From Rugalucina vietnamica (lineage: Eukaryota > Mollusca > Bivalvia > Lucinida > Lucinidae): DNA of 64,000 bases. The notes beneath the pieces are model-generated. The model was not told the DNA's origin and ran no database searches. It saw only the letters and a program-made list of their open reading frames with translations. Position 1 is the stretch's first letter, and each line of letters starts with the position of its first letter. Below, piece by piece: positions 30,841 through 44,160 of this stretch. The position numbers were made by a program, and so were the translations under genes. Location: assembly GCA_964017185.1 (NCBI GenBank), contig OZ024880.1, forward strand, positions 38,716,329-38,780,328, read 5' to 3'.

Positions 30841-31236
30841 TCAAATGAAAAATTTTTCAGCAAAATCTGTGTGAGAATTCTTTGCAAATTCCTCCAATTT
30901 CATAAGTGCATGAAGTGGAAGGGGTAATTTTTGAGATTTAAAATAATAGTCTTCAATGTATGGCATGTATTTGAATAGTGTATCAGTATTTCTGCTGCTT
31001 TCTGTATATTTTGTACTTTTTTTTCTAAGAATATCATCATTGATGTTTAACATTGCTGAAATACTATCAGAGATCTCGAGGACGCCAGATTCGGCGTCCC
31101 GGGACGAGAAAACTCGTGCCCGGACGCATAATTCTGCCAAGAGATGATTACCGGGACGCAAGATGTTTTCGCCGTGAGACGTCCCAAAATTCCCATCTTT
31201 ACCTTGGCTTTGTTGTTTATTAGCTCCAAGAATCAA
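30841..31236 (-). pseudogene. Uncharacterised 131-codon reading frame
   Basis: An uninterrupted frame with a protein-like composition toward its C terminus (KLPLPLHALMKLEEFAKN, HTDFAEKFF). I do not recognise it. Its start lies in repeat-like CCCGGGACG sequence, so only about 31060-30841 may be of coding origin. It has no supported promoter or splice context. It could be a fragment of a transposon gene or chance. Confidence 0.2.
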
Positions 31237-33354
31237 TTATCTCCAATCAAGATAGGGATTACTCAAATTAACGGTGTTGTCCCAATGCAAATTAGACATG
31301 CTATAAAGTTTCACGCCTCCGGCGTCTGATCAATGTGACAGTCGCGTTCAAAACACGTGTCTTTGTCTAAACATGTTACGGTTGATCGGTCAGCTACAAT
31401 AAAACAATTTACTTCTTAAACAGTCATAAAATCTTGTGAAAACCTAGCGATTTTCATTTAAAAATCAATTGAACTACATAAACAATTAAAAAAAGCAAAA
31501 ATTTTTATACTTTTAGACCGATTTTTCAAATGTCATTAGTTTTCGCGACTTTAGAAATAATGAAAAAATCGTGATTATTTGTTTGTTCTTGTTGCCTCTA
31601 AATCATAATTTGTTAGTAAAACTTTGTTTAAAGTGATCAAAAGAGGTTAAGTGTCCAAAATTTAGTAATGAAGATGCAAGCCAATCTTATAATTCTTACC
31701 AAATTGACAGTAGGAAATCCAGCCTTTGAGGGGTCACCCCTCATTGACACCCCAAACTCATTATTGAACAGGCGAAAGTAAATGATATACACCTAACATT
31801 TTATGATAGACAGATGTCACAGAAAGGCTTTGTCTACAAAAGGAGCTAATTTTGGAGTACATTACACACATTTCTTGGTCTTACCTAGTAGAGTAGACCC
31901 CCGAGTAGACCCCCCCCCCCATGTACCTAACCAGTGTAACCACAATACTAAGAATGTTTAATTTAACCAATTCTACAATTGATAGCATGTCATTTTATAC
32001 CATCAGGTGAGAGTAAGGTTTTGACAAGTGCCATGGTCAATATTATTGTCTTAAGAAATAGAAGCCCCAAACCCTGTTTATAAAGAGGTAAAATATTTTT
32101 TTTTTTTTTTTTTTTTTTGTCGAAAAAATTAGGATTGTAATTGAGTTTCTATAGTGGGACTCCTAAATTTTGTCTGGGACTCCTACTTTTTGTTCTGGAG
32201 GAGTCCCGGACTCCTGTTTTTAAAATCCTAGTGAGATCCCTGACTATTGAACAAAAATGAAAACAAGTATAAACTTTAAAAAAAGGATCACCACTTACAC
32301 CTGATGTCAGTGGCAGAAACCAGGTTTGTGTCAATCAGAAAGACATCAATGCCGGACAGTAGAGTAAGCAGAAATCAATGGTAACATTAGGTAAAAACAT
32401 GTTTTGTAAAAATATTCTCAGATTAATTTTCAAAACAGTTGTATCCAACTTTCTCCCCCATCCGAACCCCCTGGTGAGATAATGTCATTTGGCGTGTCAC
32501 CAGTAAACTATTCAGATTCAGATTCAGATCCAAAATAAGTAAACAACCAAGGTAAACAGATTTATCAAAGCAGAATTTTGCAATTTTCAACTTAAGGCAT
32601 AAAATAAAAATAGCCTTGTTTCTGCTAACATGCCGAAGACAGGGTAGAGTCGGTAGGTCGGAAAATCTTTTTATTTATCGTGTAATTTTTTTCTTTCTTG
32701 AAAATGGGTAGAAAGGTAGAAACGTGCTAAAATTAATCATAAGTACTCGAAACAAACATGCAATGAAGTTTAAAACCAGTAGGAAGCTGAATGCGAGTTG
32801 ACCTAGTATTGTTGAAATTATAGCAGTTTTTAAATCATTGTCTGTTTTCCACTTCAAATGTTGAGGGTCGGTCTGCATGAAAATATTTTTACTTTATTTT
32901 TATTGGCAATAAAAACTGCAGGGTCGGCGCAAAAACTCAGAGTCGGTCGGGTTAGGGGAAACACAGCTAATTTTTGTTTACGCTTAAATGCTTCATTTTT
33001 GGAAATTTTGCACATGTCTATGCATATTTCAAAACTCAATGGAGGTTACAAACCTCAATCGAGGTATAGTACCTCAATCCTGACTTGCATCAGATCTTAT
33101 AGTGATGCCCTGAAAAATTCACTTTTCCCCTGAACTATTCAGGTTTGGAATAGTATCCCTTCTCTAGTGGTCATCCAAGACCATTTTAGGAATTTAAGGT
33201 TTCTATTTAAAACATAGGCCCATATCGAGGCAGTCGTTTTAGTGTAAATAGTTTTAATGGTCCACCCCAAAACTATTTTCCCCTTGACCAAATTCTAAAT
33301 TTAGCCAAACACCCCACACCTGAGGTGATGATCAGAAAATTTGTTTTGTTTTTT
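31237..33354. other. AT-rich intronic sequence without genes
   Basis: Nothing gene-like was found. It contains C and T homopolymers (31910-31919, 32097-32118) and a MITE-like remnant with GGGACTCCT repeats (32150-32250). The SINE tail motif GGCGTGTCACCAGTAAAC occurs at 32490-32507 next to (GATTCA)n. Confidence 0.5.
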
Positions 33355-33552
33355 TTGTATTGAGGCTTAACATCCCAGTCAACAATTTTTCAGTCAAGTC
33401 GAGACGGAGCCAACTCTTCCTGGGTTTAACCAGTACTATAGGGAGTTAATGTGTCTTGCTCAAGGACACAACACGGTGACACCTGTGGGGATCGAACTCA
33501 GGACCTCTCGATTCGGAGTCCGATGCTCTACCACTACGCCACCGCACTCCCT
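33355..33552 (-). mobile_element. Minus-strand tRNA-derived SINE
   Basis: Minus-strand head AGGGAGTGCGGTGGCGTAGT with B box GAGTTCGATCCCC (about 33487-33499), then CGTGTTGTGTCCTTGAGCAA, CTATAGTACTGGTTAAACCC and the tail GTTGACTGGGATGTTAAGCC. Nearly full-length copy of the family at 26805. Confidence 0.8.
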
Positions 33553-34857
33553 AAAGATCAGAAATTGATCGACTCAGAAGATAGGTAGCTTCTTCACCTG
33601 CACCCACCTTCTCTGGAAGTCACCAAGCCTGGTGCCGCCAGCAGAACAGTGCCCAATAGTGTGAAAGATGAAAAACAGACAGAATTTGTTTTATAAAACA
33701 AATGGTTATGTAATACACAGTATGCGTGTCGATTATTTCCAATGGGGGGTTCTGTTGGTTAGAATCTCCAAGACTACCAAACAGCAAACGTCCAGACCCA
33801 GACGGCTAGATTCCTGGTCTAAAGGTCCGGGACTGGATGACTTCTGCCTTTTTGGAAAGCTTCTACTTGTATACTTCACACAAGAAATTACAAAAAATTG
33901 CATTCCAAAAGCATTACAGTAACATTTAGTAAAAATACTACCTACTGTAGTGACCAAAAATTCATGAAATGTCGGGGGCACAATTCTGTTTCCAAGTATT
34001 CAACAGTCTCTAGATTGACAATCAAAAATGATACAAACCTTGAGGACTTCATTTCTTTCTTCCGATCTTCGTAAACATCCATCAAAGTGGATTTTGATAC
34101 TCTACGGTACCAACTTCGATACCGGTATAGAATTTAGAAATGTTTAACAAAGAAAAACTAAATATTAAATATAGCAAGATATTCAACATCTGGCAAACCA
34201 TGCAAGTCCTATCCTATTCAAAACTGGACTTTATCAGTGGAATTTCCTTGGTCAAGTTATTCAACTGAAAGTAGGTCAGCTTGTACAGTCACAGTCAATA
34301 GACACCTGTAGCAAAATAAAAATCATTAATAACAACTATTGTTAGAAAAATTAAGCAAATAAATCCTTCTCTCCAACTTCTGATATGACAGAACTGATAT
34401 CCACTAACTAATAAAACAAAAACAAAATATTTCCAATTTATTCAAGTAAGTAAAATTAATGGCCGACAGGTCCTTTAGCTGTGGAGGCAAATAGAGGCCC
34501 CATATAGGGAAAATAAATTGAATATGAAAACAGACAGAACCATGCAAAGCTGATAAAATCCAAATAAATAATCAAAACACCGATAAACATAACATCAACG
34601 AGAAGAAGAAAAAATCTCAAACACATACATGGAACCATCTGGCAAAACAACATGCTAATAAAGCAAATTCAAAACAATCTCCAGAGGAGCTAAATTTAGG
34701 CAATTTCATGAACCCCATATTGAGCCTTTTTTTCCGAAACCAAATGGACTGTTTATTAATAACTTACAAAACATTGTTTATCAATTCACTGATATGACAA
34801 TTTCTTATCAATTAATTTGTATTTTATGAATTATTCCGCCCAGAAAAAAAACACTAA
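33553..34857. other. Non-coding AT-rich stretch
   Basis: No gene and no clear repeat boundary. 33740-33880 contains GGTCTAAAGGTCCGGGACTGG, possibly a decayed repeat. Confidence 0.4.
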
Positions 34858-35929
34858 AACAATCTTCTTCTCTGAAACCACTAGGCCAACAGCTTTGATA
34901 TTTGGTATGTAGCAATGGCTAATGGTCCTCTACATAAATTGTGCCATTCATGCCCCTGGGGTCAAATTTGGCCACACCCTGGGGGTTGATAGTCTCCATA
35001 GACTTACTATGGGAAAAAAATTAAAAAATCTTCTTCTCTGAAACCACAGGGCCCACAGCTTTGATATTTTGTATGTGGCAATGGCTAATGGTCCTCTACA
35101 TAAATTATGCCAATCATGTCCCCGGGGTCAAATTTGGCCACACCCCGGGGGTCGATAGTCTCCATAGACCTACAATAGGAAAAACTAAAAAAATCTTCTT
35201 CTCTGAAACCACTAGGCCCACAGCTTTGATATTTGGTATGTAGCAATGGCTAATGGTCCTCTACATAAATTGTGCCAATCATGTCCCCGGGGTCAAATTT
35301 GGCCACGCCCCGGGGGTTGATAGTCTCCATAGACTTACTATGAGAAAAAATTAAAAAAAATCTTCTTCTCTGAAACCACTAGGCCCACAGCTTTGATATT
35401 TGGTATGTAGCAATGGCTAATGGTCCTCTACATAAATTGTGCCATTCATGCCCCTGGGGTCAAATTTGGCCAGGCCCCGGAGGTTGATAGTCTCAATAGA
35501 CTTGCTATGGGAAAAAAAATCAAAAATCTTCTTCTCTGAAACCACAGGGCACACAGCTTTGATATTTTGTATGTGGCAATGGCTAATGGTCCTCTACATA
35601 AATTGTGCCAGCCATGCCCCTGGGGTCAAATTTGGCCACGCCCCGGGGGTAGATAGTCTCCATAGACTTACAATGGGAAAAACTAACAAAAATCTTCTTC
35701 TCTGAAACCAAAAGGCCCAGAGCTTCTATATTTTGTATGTAGCAATGTTTGGTAGTCCCCATTATAAATTGTGCCAGTCATGCCCCTGGGTCAAATTTGG
35801 CCATGCCCCGGGGGTCAGTAGTGTCCATGCATAGACTTTCATTGGTCGATTCTCAATTAATTTAAATCTCATGAGCTTACAATGTGATAATCTCTCAGGT
35901 GAGCTACAGGACCAATGGTCCTCTAGTTT
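34858..35929. mobile_element. Pearl-like element, AGCTCACC family, 5'-truncated copy 2
   Basis: Starts inside a ~166-bp unit (TCTTCTTCTCTGAAACCACT), has about six units, and ends CTCAGGTGAGCTACAGG plus ACCAATGGTCCTCTAG. The next full copy begins at the very next bases, so the two are joined head to tail. Confidence 0.8.
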
Positions 35930-37779
35930 AGCTCACCTGAGCCGAAGGCTCACAGGTGAGCTAATAGGATAGGCAGGCATCCGTCGTCCGTCGTCGTCCG
36001 TCGTCGTCCGTCGTCGTCTGTCCACAATTTCAAAGAAGAATATTTCTAAAGCTAGTAGGCCGATCTTGATCAAATTTAATGTGAACCATAATTGGGTTGG
36101 GGGATTGATGGCATTAGGTTTTGGAGCAGATTGTATCAAAATTGTGGTTTCCATGGCAACAGATAGGTCCCATAGACTTACAATGGGAAAAACTAAAAAA
36201 ATCTTCTTCTCTGAAACCACTAGGCCCACAGCTTTGATATTTGGTATGTAGCAATGGCTAATGGTCCTCTTCGTAAATTGTGCCATTCATGCCCCTGGGG
36301 TCAAATTTGGCCATGCCCCGGGGGGTCGATAGTCTCCATAGACTTACTATGGGAAAAAAATTAAAAAATCTTCTTCTCTGAAACCACAGGGCCCACAGCT
36401 TTGATATTTTGTATGTGGCAATGGCTAATGGTCCTCTACATAAATTGTGCCAGCCATGCCCCTGGGGTCAAATTTGGCCACGCCCCGGGGGTGGATGGGT
36501 GGATAGTTTCCATAGACTTACAATTGGAAAAACTAAAAAAATCTTCTTCTCTGAAACCACTAGGCCCACAGCTTTGATATTTGGTATGTAGCAATGGCTA
36601 ATGGTCCTCTACATAAATTGTGCCATTCATGCCCCTGGGGTCAAATTTGGCCACGCCCCAGGGGTTGATAGTCTCCATAGACTTACTATGGGAAAAAAAT
36701 TCAAAAATCTTCTTCTCTGAAACCACAGGGCCCACAGCTTTGATATTTTGTATGTGGTAATGGCTAATGGTCCTCTACATAAATTGTGCCAATCATGCCC
36801 CTGGGGTCAAATTTGGCCACACCCCGGGGGTCGATAGTCTCCATAGACCTACAATAGGAAAAAACTAAAAAAATCTTCTTCTCTGAAACCACTAGGCCAA
36901 CAGCTTTGATATTTGGTATGTAGCAATGGCTAACCATTAGTAATGGTCCTCTACATAAATTGTGCCATTCATGCCCCTGGGGTCAAATTTGGCCACGCCC
37001 CGGCGGTTGATAGTCTCCATAGACTTACTATGGGAAAAAAATTAAAAAATCTTCTTCTCTGAAACCACAGGGCCCACAGCTTTGATATTTTGTATGTGGC
37101 AATGGCTAATGGTCCTCTACATAAATTGTGCCAATCATGTCCCCGGGGTCAAAATTGGCCATGCCCCGGGGGTGGATAGTCTCCATAGACCTACAATAGG
37201 AAAAACTAAAAAAATCTTCTTCTCTGAAACCACTAGGCCCACAGCTTTGTTATTTGGTATGTAGCAATGGCTAATGGTCCTCTACATAAATTGTGCCATT
37301 CATGCCCCTGGGGTCAAATTTGGCCAGGCCCCGGAGGTTGATAGTCTCAACAGACTTGCTATGGGAAAAAATTAAAAAATCTTCTTCTCTGAAACCACAG
37401 GGCACACAGCTTTGATATTTTGTATGTGGCAATGGCTAATGGTCCTCTACATAAATTGTGCCAGCAATGCCCCTGGGGTCAAATTTGGCCACGCCCCGGG
37501 GGTAGATAGTCTCCATAGACTTACAATGGGAAAAACTAAAAAAATCTTCTTCTCTGAAACCAAAAGGCCCAGAGCTTCTATATTTTGTATGTAGCAATGT
37601 TTGGTAGTCCCCATTATAAATTGTGCCAGTCATGCCCCTGGGTCTAATTCGGCCATGCCCCGGGGGTCAATAGTGTCCATGCATAGACTTTCATTGGTCG
37701 ATTCTCAATTAATTTAAATCTCATGAGCTTACAATGTGATAATCTCTCAGGTGAGCTACAGGACCAATGGTCCTCTAGT
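35930..37779. mobile_element. Pearl-like element, AGCTCACC family, complete copy 3
   Basis: Left terminal hairpin AGCTCACCTGAGCC / GGCTCACAGGTGAGCT, CGTCGTCCGT microsatellite (35980-36022), about ten ~166-bp tandem units, right end TCAGGTGAGCT followed by GGACCAATGGTCCTCTAG. Short reading frames within the units are repeats of one another and are not genes. Confidence 0.85.
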
Positions 37780-37818
37780 TTTTTGGTAAAAAAGCATTTG
37801 TTGTTTTATCTTACTAAA

Positions 37819-38013
37819 TGAGCCTTCAGCTTCGCAGTGACTGTGAAGCTGATCAGCGCCTTTGTTTTCGCTTCACGGATACTACAATTCCTCCAGTACA
37901 TATTACTATTACCAAAATTTCAAGATTCTAGCTCTTTTCTGTGACTGTACAGGTCGGTTTGTGTCAGACCTGGTCGGAAACCCGGAAGACTGGTTTTCTC
38001 GCGTTGCGGCTCA
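37819..38013 (+). mobile_element. Hairpin MITE family copy 3 (internally deleted)
   Basis: TGAGCC start, hairpin region CAGCTTCGCAGTGACTGTGAAGC, then GTTTGTGTCAGACCTGGTCG and the GTTGCGGCTCA end. The segment between the left end and the hairpin is missing. Confidence 0.7.
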
Positions 38014-38579
38014 AATATTATAGTATATGTTAGACTATTTTTAGTATTCTTCTGTAACATTTGCAAGATAGACAAAGAATAATCAGATGCTGGAGAAAGT
38101 TGACTGTTTACATCATAGAATAACATTGTAGGAAGTAGCAATAGAAATCTAATCATAATAATACTCATCCTGTCTGTCTGATTGCCTGCTTTATGTCTCA
38201 TATTGCTAGCTGTTTTAGAGCTTGTCTTCCTAGAAATACATTGTAGTTACTATGTAAACAGAGAAAGCTTCATGTTTAGGTCCATTCTTAAAATAGGTGT
38301 GTTGGTGGGTACATATTGGCTTCCCCGGGGTACATACTGGCTTCTGTTGCTGCTCCGATATATGGTATAAAGAAACTGTTCTTGTGTCATGAGAAAGCCT
38401 GGTTGCACGAAACAAAGTAGGCTTAAATGAAACATTTGCTATCGTAGAATTATTTTGCTGTCTTTGTAGTGAAAAAATGAAGAAGAAAAATGGGCTGCCC
38501 TGTGCATTTGTTTTCACATTTAAGTGAAAAAGGCAGGTTTTTACATTACTTTGTGCATGATTTCAGACTGGATATAATT

Positions 38580-38830
38580 TGAGCCACCACATGAGAAAAC
38601 CAAAAATTTGCATAGGCGAAAACAAAGCCGCAGATCAGCTGTGCAGTAACGATCAGCTGTGCAGTAACTGCACAGCTGATCAGCGCCTTTGTTTTCGCTG
38701 CACGGATAGTACAGTCCTTGTTCTTAAATGGGAAATTTCGAGCATCTAGCCTGCTTCTGTGACTGTACAGCCCGGTTTGTGTCAGACCTGGTCGGAACCC
38801 AAATTGTTGGTTTTCTCATGCACAGGCTCA
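38580..38830 (+). mobile_element. Hairpin MITE family copy 4
   Basis: TGAGCCACCACATGAGAAAA start and hairpin with GCGCAGATCAGCTGTGCAG-type arms. A short duplication of GATCAGCTGTGCAGTAAC lies in its loop region. GTTTGTGTCAGACCTGG and an AGGCTCA end follow. Confidence 0.8.
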
Positions 38831-38943
38831 TTTGTCATATTTGTATAGAGCTATGACTGATGTCTGATTGTTAATATGCATACTGTTGCATAATGCAGAT
38901 TGCTCAGTCATATAGAAAATTCTGGAAATTTGGAATAAGCATT

Positions 38944-39180
38944 TGAGCCCCGTCATGAGAAAACCGGAGATTTGCCTATGCGAAAAAAAAGCGCAGATCA
39001 CCATCGCAGTAACTGCGAAGCTGATCAGCGCCTTTGTTTTCGCTACACGGAATATAGTACAATTCCTCTTCTTCTTAAATCCAATTTCAAGCTTCTGTCC
39101 ATCTTCTGTAGCTGCACAGGCCGGTTTGTGTCAGACCTGGTCGGAAACCCCGAAGACCGGATTACTCACGTCGCGGCTCA
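38944..39180 (+). mobile_element. Hairpin MITE family copy 5
   Basis: TGAGCCCCGTCATGAGAAAA start, hairpin arms around CGCAGTAACTGCGAAGCTG, GTTTGTGTCAGACCTGGTCG, end CGTCGCGGCTCA. Only ~110 bp from copy 4. Confidence 0.8.
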
Positions 39181-39435
39181 TTTTATGCACTTTGCCGCCA
39201 CTGAAACAACTAACAATGACAAAAATTCTGTCATTATCACAATAGTGAATTAGTATAGCATTAAGTAGATTTTACTTGTGCATGACTATTAGCCAAAGCA
39301 ATTAACCAGTAAAAAGTGCTTATCTTTTTGCCATTACTTTGATGACTGCCATACTTAATTCATTGATAGAGAAAGGTTTCATAGCCCGGTCTCAATGAAA
39401 ATGAAAAAAAGAGTCAATAAGCAATGCTTATTAAA

Positions 39436-40571
39436 TACCCCCCCGCAGGGTAACAGTTTACCACAAAAATTATTTTGGCAATAAAATTTCTTCATGCAAA
39501 TGTCCAATGGGTGTACATCATGTAGGCATGATATCAAATTGTTCCACAGAAAACTGTGGCAGGAGTTGATCGGCCCGTGAAGGCCCTTACCTGTAAGAAA
39601 AAAAACTAAGAAAAATTGTCTAAGTTCTGACAGCTGTCATTTTATCAAAAATTATTTTTTCACAATAAAAATTCTTCATGCAAATGTCCAACGGGTGTAC
39701 ATCATGTTGGCATGATATCAAATTGTTCCATCAAAAACTGTGGTAGGAGTTGATCGGCCTGTGAAAGCCCATACCTGTAAAAAAACAAAGAAAAATTGTC
39801 AAAGTTCTCATAGCTGTAATTTTGTCAAAAATTATTTTTTCACAATAAAAATTCTTCATGCAAATGTCCAATGGGTGTACATCATGTAGGCATGATATCA
39901 AATTGTTCCATCAAAAACTGTGGTAGGAGTTGATCGGCCCATGAAAGCCCTTACCTGTAAAAAAATAGTAAGAAAATTGTCTAAGTTCTCATAGCTGTAA
40001 TTTTAACAAAAATTACTTTTTTCACAATAAAATTTCTTCATGCAAATGTCCAATGGGTGTACATCATGTAGGCATGATATCAAATTGTTCCATCAAAAAC
40101 TGTGGTAGGAGTTGATCGGCCCATGAAAGCCCTTACCTGTAAAAAATAGTAAGAAAATGGCCTAAGTTCTCATAGCTGTCATTTTGTCAAAAATTATTTT
40201 TTCGCAATAACATTTCTTCATGCAAATGCCCAATGGGTCTACATCATTTAGGCATAATATCAAAAAGTTCCAACAAAAACTGTGGTAGGAGTTGATCGGC
40301 CCGTAAATGCACTATCTTCACTGTATACAAAAGGCATCAAGAACTATAAAGGGAAGTAACTCAAAAGGGCCTGGTTCCTAGCCCTTAATTTTTGCATGTA
40401 CATATTTGCCCCATAGATATGCAGATGCCTGCAAAGTTTCATGAAATTCCATCAATGGGTCTTCAAGATATTAAAGAAACAAAACGTTACGGACGCACGC
40501 ACGGACGGACGGACGGACGGACAACGTGAAAACAGTATACCCCCCTTAAAACTTCGTTTTGGCGGGGGGTA
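39436..40571 (+). mobile_element. Pearl-like element, TACCCCCC family
   Basis: Left end TACCCCCCCGC. Five ~182-bp tandem units follow (CTTCATGCAAATGTCCAATG ... GTAGGAGTTGATCGGCC; 39461-40310), then a unique segment and (ACGG)n at 40494-40521. The right terminal hairpin is TATACCCCCC ... GGGGGGTATA with inner stem AAAAC/GTTTT (about 40536-40571). Same plan as the AGCTCACC and ATCGCACC families but different sequence. No gene. Confidence 0.8.
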
Positions 40572-40863
40572 TAAATAGATGTAGAAACTGAACACCCTAT
40601 ACAGATGATAAACTTCTGAATGATAGCCTAGATGCACCACCAGCTGCTCTTGTCAGACACACTCAGTTTATGATTGCATGATTATACTTCCTGCAACAAA
40701 AAATTCATCAAATGAAGTTTTTTGCTATTTTACTCATTCTCAATACCTAATAATGTTTATTATATACAGTGTTTGCTAGCATGAAATGTGAAAAAATCTG
40801 CTATCTGACCATGTACATACATGTATAAGATGCCTAGATGCATGAATCCTTGATTTCTACATT

Positions 40864-43800
40864 TACCCCGGGAGCTAATTTGACCTACCTTGCACCCCCC
40901 CCCCAGGACAATTTTTCATGGGTGCCAAATCGTTCATTGGGACCCCAGAAATGCAAATAATTTTTGTCCTCAAAGATAAACTCAATTGCACTATGAAAAA
41001 ATGCATGGTTTCCATGGCAACCGTTAACGCGATTCTTGAGCATGGGGGTGTACATAGAAAATTGACCATATCTCCATTGTTACTTATCCTAGACCACTGA
41101 AATTGGTCTCATTTTAAAGCTGAGATATAGCCCATTCATCCTATAGTGAGTAATGCAAATTTTTGAATTTGCATATTCATGAATTTTAATGAAAACATTA
41201 AAAATGACAGAAAAAGCCTTAAAAATCCATAAATAAACTAATTTCAGGTCCAAACTGCCATTCTGACACTTTGTTATTGAACCAGTAATATTATATGTCA
41301 AATTTATTGATGATCTGGGCCTATATGAAAATTATCTCATTTGCATATCCATGAATATTAATAAAAATGTCAAAAAATGAGGAAAAACAAGGGAAAAACT
41401 ATATCCATTGCAAGGATTTGGATAGGTTATGAGGTCTATCTTGCATCATTTAACCAATTCCCATGGCTGCCAGTGTGGTCAGAGGGACCACCTAAATGAC
41501 ATAAAATATTTTCCTCTATGATGAACACATTTGCATGATGTAAAATGACATAGTCTTCACCCACCCCTCGTGCGATTCTAAAGAATAGGAGGTACTTACA
41601 CAAATACTCACATCCCACCAATAGCATGCTCTAGTATACTATAATTGGTCTGATAGTGATGCATGAACCTAACAATTTAACCTTGATACCTTATATTTAC
41701 ATATTATATTTATTTGCTTATTCATGAAAATTAATAAAAAAAAAACCATTAAAAATGGAGAAATATCGTGAAAAAATAGGGGGTATACATACAAAATCGC
41801 TTGTACCAGAGCTATTAATAAACCCAAGATGCTGCAATAGGTTTCAAACAAATGCTATTGCAATGTACTATGGCCCTGAAGTATGATTTAAGAATAATCT
41901 GATTTTCAGTTTTCATGAATTTTCATGAAAACTTAAGAAATTTGAGGGAGAAAGTTGAAAACTAAAATGGGTAAACCTACAAAATGACTTGCATCTCAGC
42001 AATAAAAAGCCCTATAGTGCAAAAATGGTATCAAATGGCTGCTATGGTAATATTATACCATCCTGTACTACAATATTTAAGTTATTTGATATTTTGTTTG
42101 AAGAATATTAATAAAACTTTTTGACTTATGTGAAAAAATACAGAAAAATAAAGGGGGTATACGTAGAAAAACGCACATATCTTGGCTACTGAAAGACCTA
42201 GAGAGCTATAATTGGTATCAAATAATTGCTAGGACAATGCTCTATGACCATGTAATCAGCAATATATAACATCAACTATTGTTGTTGTATGGATATTAAT
42301 GATATCGTCATAAATAAGAGAAAAATCAATGAAAAATGACGGGGTACACCAACCAAATCATTAATATCTCATTTACCAATAGCCATAGAGAACTCAAAAT
42401 GGCATCAATTTATTGCTAGGACAATGTATTATTGCCAGGTACTCAGATATATGAATCATCTTCGCTGGCAAGCAAGATTTATTAAATTTTGTTTAAGCAC
42501 AGCCTTCAATTTTCTATTATTTTCACAATTTTTCAAAACTTTATGTAACATTCAGAAAATTTTGTAACATTTTGTTAAAATATCAGACCACATGGCAGTA
42601 GTGTTGTCTCCTAGCTATCTATTGGTACCATTTTTAGCACTCTAAGGATATTGGCAGTTGAGATATAAGCAATTTTGTTGGTGTACCCCTTCATTTTTCG
42701 TCGATTTTTCTCTTATTTATGACAATCTCTTTAATGTACATACACCAACAATAGTTGATGTTTTACATTGCTGATTACATGGTTAAAGAACATTGTTCTA
42801 GCAATCATTTGATACCAAATATAGCTCTCTAGGTCTTTCAGTAGTCAAGATATGTCCGTTTTTCTATGTATACCCCCATTATTTTTCCGTATTTTTTCAC
42901 TAAATTCAAAAGGTTTTGTTAATATTCTTCAAACAAAAAATCAAATGACTTAAATACTGTAGTACAGGATGGTATGATATTGCCATAGCCACCATTTGAT
43001 ACCATTTTCAGCACTATAGGGCTTTTTATTGCTGAGATGCATTTAGTCATTTTGTAGGTTTACCCATTTAAGTTTTCAACTTTTTCCCTCAAATTTCTTA
43101 AGTTTTCATCACAATTCATGAAATTGAAATCAGATTATTCTTATATCATACTTCAGGGTCATAGTACATTGCAATAAACTTCATTTGAAACCTCTTTCAG
43201 TATTCTGGGTTTATTAATAGCTCTAATACAAGCGATTTTGCATGTATACCCCTATTTTTTCGACAATTTTTCTCCAAATAAGAATGTTTTTTTTATTAGT
43301 TTTCATGAATAAGCAAATTCTATGATATAAATATAAGGTATCAAGGTTAAATTGTTAGGTTCATGCATCACTATCAGACCAATTATAGTATCCTAGAGCA
43401 TGCTATTGGTGGGATGTGAGTATTTTTGTAAGTACCTCCTATTCTTTAGAATCGCACGAGGGGTGGGTGAAGACTATGTCATTTTACATCATGCAAATGT
43501 GTTCATCATAGAGGAAAATATTTTATGTCATTTAGGTGGTCCCTCTGACCACACTGGCAGCCATGGGAATTGGTTAAATGATGCAAGATAGACCTCATAA
43601 CCTATCCAAATCCTTGCAATGGATATAGTTTTTCCCTTGTTTTTCCTCATTTTTTGACATTTTTATTAATATTCATGGATATGCAAATGAGATAATTTTC
43701 ATATAGGCCCAGATCATCAATAAATTTGACATATAATATTACTGGTTCAATAACAAAGTGTCAGAATGGCAGTTTGGACCTGAAATTAGTTTATTTATGG

Positions 43801-44160
43801 ATTTTTAAGGCTTTTTCTGTCATTTTTAATGTTTTCATTAAAATTCATGAATATGCAAATTCAAAAATTTGCATTACTCACTATAGGATGAATGGGCTAT
43901 ATCTCAGCTTTAAAATGAGACCAATTTCAGTGGTCTAGGATAAGTAACAATGGAGATATGGTCAATTTTCTATGTACACCCCCATGCTCAAGAATCGCGT
44001 TAACGGTTGCCATGGAAACCATGCATTTTTTCATAGTGCAATTGAGTTTATCTTTGAGGACAAAAATTATTTGCATTTCTGGGGTCCCAATGAACGATTT
44101 GGCACCCATGAAAAATTGTCCTGGGGGGGTGCAAGGTAGGTCAAATTAGCTCCCGGGGTA
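40864..44160. mobile_element. Foldback element: 3.3-kb palindrome with ~1.57-kb arms
   Basis: The arms 40864-42440 and 42590-44160 are reverse complements around a ~150-bp spacer. Outer ends are CCCCGGGAGCTAATTTGACC and its complement, flanked by TA. The outer ~770 bp of each arm are almost identical, while the inner parts differ at roughly one base in ten. Inside each arm are degenerate ~170-bp tandem units with GGGGGTATAC and GGTATCAAA motifs. Small frames occur as mirror pairs and are not considered genes. Confidence 0.85.

Noticed and set aside
35933..37594. Many ~60-117 codon frames (KIFFSETTRPTALIFGM type) in pearl-like copies
   Set aside because: They are the same frame repeated in each ~166-bp unit and in every copy, so they reflect unit periodicity.
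39461..40310. CRISPR-like regularly spaced repeats
   Set aside because: Units of ~182 bp repeat over their whole length, with no unique spacers, and the DNA is eukaryotic.
41436..43591. Pair of 63-codon frames (RIARGVGEDYVILHHAN) as a duplicated gene
   Set aside because: They are mirror images inside the two arms of the 3.3-kb palindrome, have no start context or homologue I know, and are explained by the inverted duplication.
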